Shown piece by piece: positions 57,806 to 64,000 of a stretch of DNA of 64,000 bases. Numbering within the stretch: the stretch's first letter is position 1; each line of letters begins with the position of its first letter. The DNA is from Clostridium estertheticum subsp. estertheticum. GTDB lineage: Bacteria > Bacillota > Clostridia > Clostridiales > Clostridiaceae. The position numbers and the translations under genes are program-made. The stretch is from positions 2,533,001-2,597,000 of the forward strand of contig NZ_CP015756.1 in assembly GCF_001877035.1 (NCBI RefSeq). Reading direction: 5' to 3'. The notes under the pieces were generated by a model, which ran no database searches, was not told the DNA's origin, and worked only from the letters and a program-made list of their open reading frames with translations.

Positions 57806-59170
57806 TTACTTATTCATAGTTTGTGCTTTTAAAGCTATAGCACATTCTATCCTCTTTTTTTGCATCTTGCATCCAATTTCATATGGTATATGCATATCTC
57901 CATTGAAATTAAAGTTATTTGCCTGACATCCACCACTACAATAAAATTTAGCCCAGCACTCAGTGCAGGCAGGTTTATTATAAATATGAGCTTCTTTAAA
58001 TTCTTTAACCATCTTTTTATTAGTAATCCCAGTATATATATCTCCTATTAGGAAATCTTTATTACCAACAAATTGATGACAAGGGTATATATCACCGTCT
58101 GGTGTAATCGCTACATATTCATGTCCAGCTCCACATCCTGCTATTCTCTTATATACACAAGGTCCACCCTTCAAATCAATATTAAAGTGATAAAATTTAA
58201 AGCTTGTCCCATCCTTATATCTCTTGAGCATATCTGTATATAATTTATCATATTGCTCAAATATTACTGGTAAATCTTCCTCTCTAAGTGAAAGTTTATG
58301 CTCAGGTGGAAGTACTACTGGCTCTATAGATATCTCTTCAAATCCTAAATCAGCCATATGCTTTATATCTTCAAAAAAGTCAGTATTATCTCTAGTGAAT
58401 GTTCCCCTAACATAATACTGTTTTGATTTATCTCTCATATCAACCATTTTTTTAATTTTAGGAAGAATATTATCATACGAACCACTTCCATCTACCTTTA
58501 CTCTAACCTTATCATTAACAGTTTTTCTGCCATCTATGCTAAGTACTATATTACCCATGTTTTCATCCATATATTTCATGATCTCATCATTAAACAATGT
58601 GGCATTAGTAGTCATAGTAAATCTTATGGATTTTTTATAAATTTTCTCCTGAACCCTAGCATATTCAACTATTTCTTTTATCATTTCAAAAGCCATAAGT
58701 GGTTCTCCACCAAATAAATCTATCTCAATATTTTTTCTAGGTCCAGATTTCTCTAAAACAAAATCTATAGATTTCTTTCCAACTTCTACTGACATTGCTT
58801 TTCTAGCGCCATGGTACTCACCCTCGTCAGCAAAACAGTACTTACATCTTAAGTTACAATCATGAATTATATTTAGACACAGTGCCTTTATATATGGCTC
58901 CTCTTTTGCACCACTTAATGCAATTGATTTGTATAAATCTCCTGTGTACAAAGTTTCTTCTTGAATTAAGCTTTGAATTTCGTCATATACTTCGCTAATA
59001 TCTTCTATTGAATATTTATTCTTAAAATCTTCTATTAAATCTTCTTTTTTTCTAAGTTCATTTTCATCTAAAAGATCATAAACTATTTCATCTACCATAT
59101 GTAGTGCTCCAGAATTTACATCAATTACATAGTGTTCATTATCTTGGATAAATTTATGAATAAGTGACAA
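57806..59170 (-). CDS. scfB: Ranthipeptide (SCIFF) radical-SAM maturase
   Basis: ScfB installs thioether cross-links in the SCIFF peptide. An N-terminal peptide-recognition-like domain covers about 1-85. The radical-SAM cysteines are C105, C109 and C112 (CNLRCKYC). The SPASM region has CGAGHEYVAITPDGDIYPC and the CTECWAKFYCSGGC motif that bind auxiliary clusters. The length of 454 is normal. The start codon is TTG at 59170, with AGGAGG seven bases before. It follows the precursor gene scfA by 61 bases, beyond a small hairpin. Confidence 0.93.
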   Translation of the reverse strand: MSLIHKFIQDNEHYVIDVNSGALHMVDEIVYDLLDENELRKKEDLIEDFKNKYSIEDISEVYDEIQSLIQEETLYTGDLYKSIALSGAKEEPYIKALCLNIIHDCNLRCKYCFADEGEYHGARKAMSVEVGKKSIDFVLEKSGPRKNIEIDLFGGEPLMAFEMIKEIVEYARVQEKIYKKSIRFTMTTNATLFNDEIMKYMDENMGNIVLSIDGRKTVNDKVRVKVDGSGSYDNILPKIKKMVDMRDKSKQYYVRGTFTRDNTDFFEDIKHMADLGFEEISIEPVVLPPEHKLSLREEDLPVIFEQYDKLYTDMLKRYKDGTSFKFYHFNIDLKGGPCVYKRIAGCGAGHEYVAITPDGDIYPCHQFVGNKDFLIGDIYTGITNKKMVKEFKEAHIYNKPACTECWAKFYCSGGCQANNFNFNGDMHIPYEIGCKMQKKRIECAIALKAQTMNK

Positions 59171-59196
59171 TTTTCTTCCTCCTAACTAAATTTAAA

Positions 59197-59217
59197 GCAG
59201 TAACCCTAAGTTACTGC
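59197..59217 (-). terminator. Small hairpin between scfA and scfB, likely partial terminator
   Basis: An 8-bp perfect stem (59197-59204 with 59210-59217) and a 5-base loop, followed in the transcript by TTTAAATTT. Position suggests attenuation that would keep the precursor peptide more abundant than its maturase. This is inference. Confidence 0.55.
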
Positions 59218-59231
59218 CCCCGTTAACATTA

Positions 59232-59369
59232 TTAGTTTTCACAAGCTAAGTTAGCTACTGTACAAGAAGTTTTACATGCTGACTGACATGAATTAGCACA
59301 TTCCTTGCATCCTGGTTTTTTTAAACTTTCTTTGATTGTTGCTGCATTTATAGTTTTTATATGTTTCAT
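59232..59369 (-). CDS. scfA: Ranthipeptide (SCIFF) precursor with six cysteines
   Basis: A 45-residue peptide with six Cys at positions 21, 24, 28, 32, 36 and 43, and a leader of 20 residues (MKHIKTINAATIKESLKKPG). This is the SCIFF (six Cys in forty-five) pattern found almost universally in clostridia. GGAGG lies before the ATG, and the maturase scfB follows. Its biological role is thought to involve signalling or toxin-related behaviour, but it is not settled. Confidence 0.95.
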   Translation of the reverse strand: MKHIKTINAATIKESLKKPGCKECANSCQSACKTSCTVANLACEN

Positions 59370-59440
59370 TTTTTTATTCCTCCATATCATAAAGTTGACC
59401 TGTACATCATATCATAATATTCTAGCTAAATAAAGTAATT

Positions 59441-59809
59441 TTATAAATTTATTCCAAGCATTCCTGATAAGGTACCTATACCTAAAGCGAGTGACGTTCT
59501 TACTATTTCGCGCATCCCAATAGCAGCACTTCCACCACCAAATACTTTAACTAAGTACAAAATTAACATGTAAGTCGCAGCAACCATAATACCCATTAGC
59601 CAACCTTTTTCCCCTGCTTTTTTCGCAGCGAATATAGATCCATAAAGTACACTCACGAGTGTTATTACAATATAAAAAACGGATGTAACCTTCATGCTAG
59701 CTGGCAAAACAGTTGTTACTATAGAATAAATAACTAATATAATTAGGGTTAAAATTGAAGCCCTAAAAACTCCTTCTCCAGCGTAAGAATACTTTTTTTT
59801 ATTTTCCAT
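59441..59809 (-). CDS. TIGR04086 family membrane protein
   Basis: A 122-residue protein with about four transmembrane helices and a lysine-rich N-terminus. It matches the clostridial TIGR04086 type found next to yajC and the SCIFF genes. Function unknown. AGGGGGGA precedes the ATG. Confidence 0.75.
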   Translation of the reverse strand: MENKKKYSYAGEGVFRASILTLIILVIYSIVTTVLPASMKVTSVFYIVITLVSVLYGSIFAAKKAGEKGWLMGIMVAATYMLILYLVKVFGGGSAAIGMREIVRTSLALGIGTLSGMLGINL

Positions 59810-59911
59810 GTAAATCCCCCCTTTTCTATAAATTCCAATAAATAAACATTCTTTTTATTAAAGTCTATAATATTAATTATGATTTGAAAAGGGGTTTTAT
59901 TACATAATTCA

Positions 59912-60202
59912 CTATTTTTTCTCTACTGCTTCATTAGTATTTAAGTTTATAACAGTTCCAATTCCACTTTTTGCTAATTTAATTCTAGTTCTGTCTGGAC
60001 CACTTTCAAGTATAATATACTCATCTTGGATGTTGATGATTTTCCCCATCACACCACCTTTAGTAAGTACTTCATCATTTACTTTTAAGTTGTTTAAAAG
60101 TGCAGCATATTTTTTCTTTCTTTTGTTTTCTGGTATAAATATTACTAGATAAAATACTGCTAGCATTAATACCATTGTAAACACACTTCCTAATTGTCCC
60201 AT
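59912..60202 (-). CDS. yajC: Sec translocon accessory protein YajC
   Basis: YajC is a small membrane subunit of the SecDF-YajC complex. One transmembrane helix lies at about residues 6-25, followed by the conserved YAALLNNLKVNDEVLTKGGVMGKI core. The length of 96 is normal. GGAGGAG precedes the ATG. It lies upstream of secD/secF and downstream of tgt. Confidence 0.93.
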   Translation of the reverse strand: MGQLGSVFTMVLMLAVFYLVIFIPENKRKKKYAALLNNLKVNDEVLTKGGVMGKIINIQDEYIILESGPDRTRIKLAKSGIGTVINLNTNEAVEKK

Positions 60203-60301
60203 CTATTTTCTCCTCCTTTCAATAATTTTTTCTCTAACTTATAATAAAATAATTTTCCTATAAAGATATATCTTATAGGCTAATCATATTATAGCAAATA
60301 A

Positions 60302-61489
<1,188 letters not shown>

Positions 61490-62515
61490 TTAATATAAAA
61501 ACATTGCATCTCCAAAACTGAAGAATCTATATTTTTCTTTAACCGCTACTTCATATGCTCCCATAATTAAATCTTTATCTGCAAAAGCGCTAACCAACAT
61601 TATTAGTGTAGATTCTGGCAAATGAAAATTAGTTATTAATGCATCAACAATTTTAAACTTGTATCCTGGATATATAAAAATGTCTGTCCATCCAGATTTC
61701 GCACATACTCTTCCATTATCATCTGCTATACTTTCAAGTGTTCTGTTAGAAGTTGTACCTACCGCAATTACTCTTCCGCCATTTTCCTTTGTTTCATTTA
61801 TTAACTGTGCTGTTTCACTATTTAACATATAATGTTCTGAATGCATTTCATGTTCTTCGACTTCTTCTGCTTTTACAGGTCTAAAAGTACCTAGACCTAC
61901 ATGTAATGTTACAAAAGCGATTTCAACACCTTTAGCCTTGATTTGAGCAAGTAGCTGCTTTGTAAAATGAAGTCCAGCAGTTGGTGCTGCAGCTGACCCT
62001 TCCTCTCTCGAGTATACAGTCTGATATCTTTCTTTATCTTCTAATTTTTCAGTAATATAAGGAGGAAGTGGCATCTCTCCAAGTTTATCTAAAATTTCTT
62101 CAAAGATTCCATCATATTCAAATTCAACGATTCTGCTTCCACCCTCCGAATCACTAATAACAGTTGCTTTAAGCTCACCATTACCAAAAATAAAGGTTGC
62201 TCCTATCTTTGCTTTTTTGCCAGGCTTAACTAAAGTTTCCCACTTGTTAATATCTATTCTTTTAAGAAGCAAGAATTCCATCTTACCACCGGTTCCCTCT
62301 TTAAAACCAAGCAGCCTTGCTGGCAATACTCTAGTATCATTCAATACTAAACAATCACCTGGATTCAAATAATCTATTATGTTTTTAAAATGTTTATGTT
62401 CTATTTCCTTTTTAGTTTTATTGATTACCATAAGCCTTGACTCATCCCTTTTTTCAAGTGGATGTTGCGCTATAAGTTCCTTTGGTAAATCAAAATAAAA
62501 ATCCTTTACTTTCAA
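61490..62515 (-). CDS. queA: S-adenosylmethionine:tRNA ribosyltransferase-isomerase
   Basis: QueA transfers the ribosyl group of SAM onto preQ1 in tRNA to form epoxyqueuosine. Family motifs are [16 protein letters not shown] at the N-terminus, [20 protein letters not shown] and [11 protein letters not shown] chose the TTG at 62515, as AAAGGGTG precedes it and it gives 341 residues, the usual size; an ATG 17 codons earlier (62566) has no ribosome-binding site. It lies between ruvB and tgt, the standard order. Confidence 0.95.
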   Translation of the reverse strand: MKVKDFYFDLPKELIAQHPLEKRDESRLMVINKTKKEIEHKHFKNIIDYLNPGDCLVLNDTRVLPARLLGFKEGTGGKMEFLLLKRIDINKWETLVKPGKKAKIGATFIFGNGELKATVISDSEGGSRIVEFEYDGIFEEILDKLGEMPLPPYITEKLEDKERYQTVYSREEGSAAAPTAGLHFTKQLLAQIKAKGVEIAFVTLHVGLGTFRPVKAEEVEEHEMHSEHYMLNSETAQLINETKENGGRVIAVGTTSNRTLESIADDNGRVCAKSGWTDIFIYPGYKFKIVDALITNFHLPESTLIMLVSAFADKDLIMGAYEVAVKEKYRFFSFGDAMFLY

Positions 62516-62601
62516 AATATTACACCCTTTCTTTATGGAAAAATTATTTAAATTTATGTCTATCATAATTATATTATGAATTATTTAAGTTTCTTTGCTT
62601 T

Positions 62602-63609
62602 CTATGCCCTTTGTGGTCTATTTAAATGTTGATACGCTTTTTTAGAAGCTACTCGTCCCCTTGGTGTTCTTATTATAAATCCCTTTTGAATTAAATATGG
62701 TTCATAAACATCTTCAAGTGTACCTATCTCTTCTCCTACAAAATATGATAATGTTTCAATACCAACTGGTCCACCATTAAAATTATCTATAATAGCTTCA
62801 AGCATTTTGTTATCTATCCTATCAAAACCTTCGTCGTCTATTTCAAGTAGCTCTGATGCAGATTTTGCTATATTCAAATCTATAATTCCATTTCCCTTAA
62901 CATCACAATAATCCCTTACCCTTTTAAGCAAACGATTTGCAATTCTTGGAGTCCCCCTTGAACGTCTTGCAATTTCCACCGCAGCATCACTCGTAATATC
63001 CACTTTCAAAATAGCTGCTGAACGTATTACTATTTCTTTTAATTCGCCTTCGGAATAATATTCCATAGCACTTAGCACTCCAAATCTATCACGAAGCGGG
63101 GCAGTTAATAACCCAATCCTAGTTGTTGCACCAATAAGTGTGAATCTTGGAAGATCTAGTCTTATGGATTTTGCAGATGCTCCTTTTCCTATAACAATAT
63201 CAAGTGCATAATCTTCCATAGCAGGATATAAAATTTCTTCTACAGATCTGTTAAGTCTATGTATTTCATCAATAAAAAGCACATCATAGTCACTAAGGCT
63301 AGTTAAAATAGCTGCTAAATCCCCAGCTCTTTCTATTGCTGGTCCAGAAGTTACTTTTAAATTGCCTTTCATTTCCTTCGCAATAATATTCGCAAGAGTT
63401 GTCTTACCAAGGCCTGGCGGTCCATATAAAAGCACGTGATCAAGAGCTTCATCTCTATTTTGAGCCGCTTTAATAAATATACTTAATTTTTCTTTTATTT
63501 TGGATTGACCAATATATTCTCCAAGCTTTTGGGGTCTTAGAGAATACTCAGCATCCACATCTTCCTTCGTGATAGACGAAGTAATAATTCTTTCCTCAGT
63601 ATCATCCAT
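62602..63609 (-). CDS. ruvB: Holliday junction branch migration ATPase RuvB
   Basis: RuvB is the AAA+ motor of the RuvAB complex in recombination repair. Walker A GPPGLGKT is near residue 60, Walker [12 protein letters not shown] near 110, sensor and arginine-finger regions lie near [18 protein letters not shown], and a winged-helix domain with a TPRGR loop closes the protein. The chosen ATG at 63609 (335 residues) has AAGGTGG upstream; the frame is open 13 codons earlier. It follows ruvA by 14 bases. Confidence 0.97.
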   Translation of the reverse strand: MDDTEERIITSSITKEDVDAEYSLRPQKLGEYIGQSKIKEKLSIFIKAAQNRDEALDHVLLYGPPGLGKTTLANIIAKEMKGNLKVTSGPAIERAGDLAAILTSLSDYDVLFIDEIHRLNRSVEEILYPAMEDYALDIVIGKGASAKSIRLDLPRFTLIGATTRIGLLTAPLRDRFGVLSAMEYYSEGELKEIVIRSAAILKVDITSDAAVEIARRSRGTPRIANRLLKRVRDYCDVKGNGIIDLNIAKSASELLEIDDEGFDRIDNKMLEAIIDNFNGGPVGIETLSYFVGEEIGTLEDVYEPYLIQKGFIIRTPRGRVASKKAYQHLNRPQRA

Positions 63610-63623
63610 AGTATATTCCCACC

Positions 63624-64000
63624 TTAGTTCATTAAATATTTCAAACAATCTTTAATTATATTTTCAAGTGATTGTTCATGACTTACAGCACTCATTGCCT
63701 TTTCCGATTCTTTTTCAGAATATCCTAGTGAAATAAGAGCACCCAAAACCTCCATAAGTTTTCTATCCTCTATTAAATTCATTCCTGAATTTCGAGATAG
63801 GTCTTGAGTGGTAGACTGCTCAAGATGTATCTTTTCTCTAAGTTCCAAAATTATCCTTTGAGCAATTTTTTTGCCTATACCTGGTGCCCGGATTAGAGTT
63901 TTTTCATCACCTGATACAATAGCATATTTTAAATTCGTTACACTGCAAATAGAAAGTAATGATAAACCAGCTTTTGACCCAACTCCGTTTATACTAATTA
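63624..64000 (-). CDS. ruvA: Holliday junction branch migration protein RuvA (3' part, runs off the window)
   Basis: The C-terminal 125 or so residues of RuvA. The second helix-hairpin-helix [19 protein letters not shown] lies about 40-60 residues from the window edge, after a conserved [13 protein letters not shown] segment that is the first HhH motif. Domain III ([15 protein letters not shown]) lies near the stop codon. The start codon is beyond 64000. It forms the ruvA-ruvB-queA-tgt order seen in many firmicutes. Confidence 0.92.
   Translation of the reverse strand, partial: ISINGVGSKAGLSLLSICSVTNLKYAIVSGDEKTLIRAPGIGKKIAQRIILELREKIHLEQSTTQDLSRNSGMNLIEDRKLMEVLGALISLGYSEKESEKAMSAVSHEQSLENIIKDCLKYLMN

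Overview
The window is a typical chromosomal block from a low-GC, endospore-forming anaerobic firmicute, most likely a Clostridium in the strict sense. This rests on the A+T-rich sequence, the sporulation genes (spoIVA, spoIIGA-sigE, sigK, a ymxH-type gene), the ranthipeptide (SCIFF) pair scfA-scfB, an oxygen-independent hemZ, a T-box before alaS, and gene order matching known clostridial blocks. No tRNA or rRNA genes, insertion sequences, prophage or CRISPR arrays were seen. Almost every gene is on the minus strand, so transcription runs from high to low coordinates. Five plus-strand genes lie in three small islands between about 34.9 and 47.0 kb.

Layout, low to high coordinates (minus-strand transcription runs the other way). 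0-5.4 kb: spoIVA, gpsA, der and a PDZ/DUF512 radical-SAM-like gene. 5.6-13.3 kb: a complete phosphate module. phoP-phoR ends in a terminator, and pstS-pstC-pstA-pstB-phoU follows behind tandem palindromes that may be PhoP sites. A second, divergent PstS-like lipoprotein closes the run. 13.4-23.4 kb: pgeF, nrdR, ymxH-type gene, sigE, spoIIGA, ftsZ, ftsA, pilT, sigK and a class B penicillin-binding protein. The usual sigG after sigE is absent. 23.5-34.7 kb: udk, a U32 protease-family gene and trmR (tRNA wobble-uridine hydroxylation and methylation), typA, fur, a DUF1292 gene, ruvX, ireB, T-box/alaS, an AI-2E-type permease and a double PRC-barrel gene. 34.9-47.3 kb: nagZ-like lipoprotein (+), an Fe-S and thiolation cluster (rrf2, cysteine desulfurase, IscU-type scaffold, mnmA, second scaffold), hisS and a SufS-like gene (+), a PHP phosphatase, glyA, a split ThrE exporter (+) and a CsoR-family repressor. 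47.3-64 kb: aspS, hemZ, an MBL-fold hydrolase, dtd, relA, apt, a shortened RecJ relative, secF, secD, scfB, scfA, a TIGR04086-type protein, yajC, tgt, queA, ruvB and the 3' part of ruvA.

The most unusual signals are: (1) a typA 5' leader with a 14-bp hairpin whose 3' arm could alternatively pair with the typA ribosome-binding site; (2) a structured leader of about 230 nt before the Rrf2 regulator, with mutually exclusive helices; (3) a RecJ-like gene that has lost most catalytic metal ligands and its C-terminal half but remains one open frame; (4) hisS missing from its usual hemZ-aspS position and replaced, on the other strand, by a divergent-type hisS behind its own short attenuator; (5) the missing sigG; (6) a PstS-like lipoprotein without the phosphate-binding loops. 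None of these could be tested by database search here. The basis of each claim is stated.
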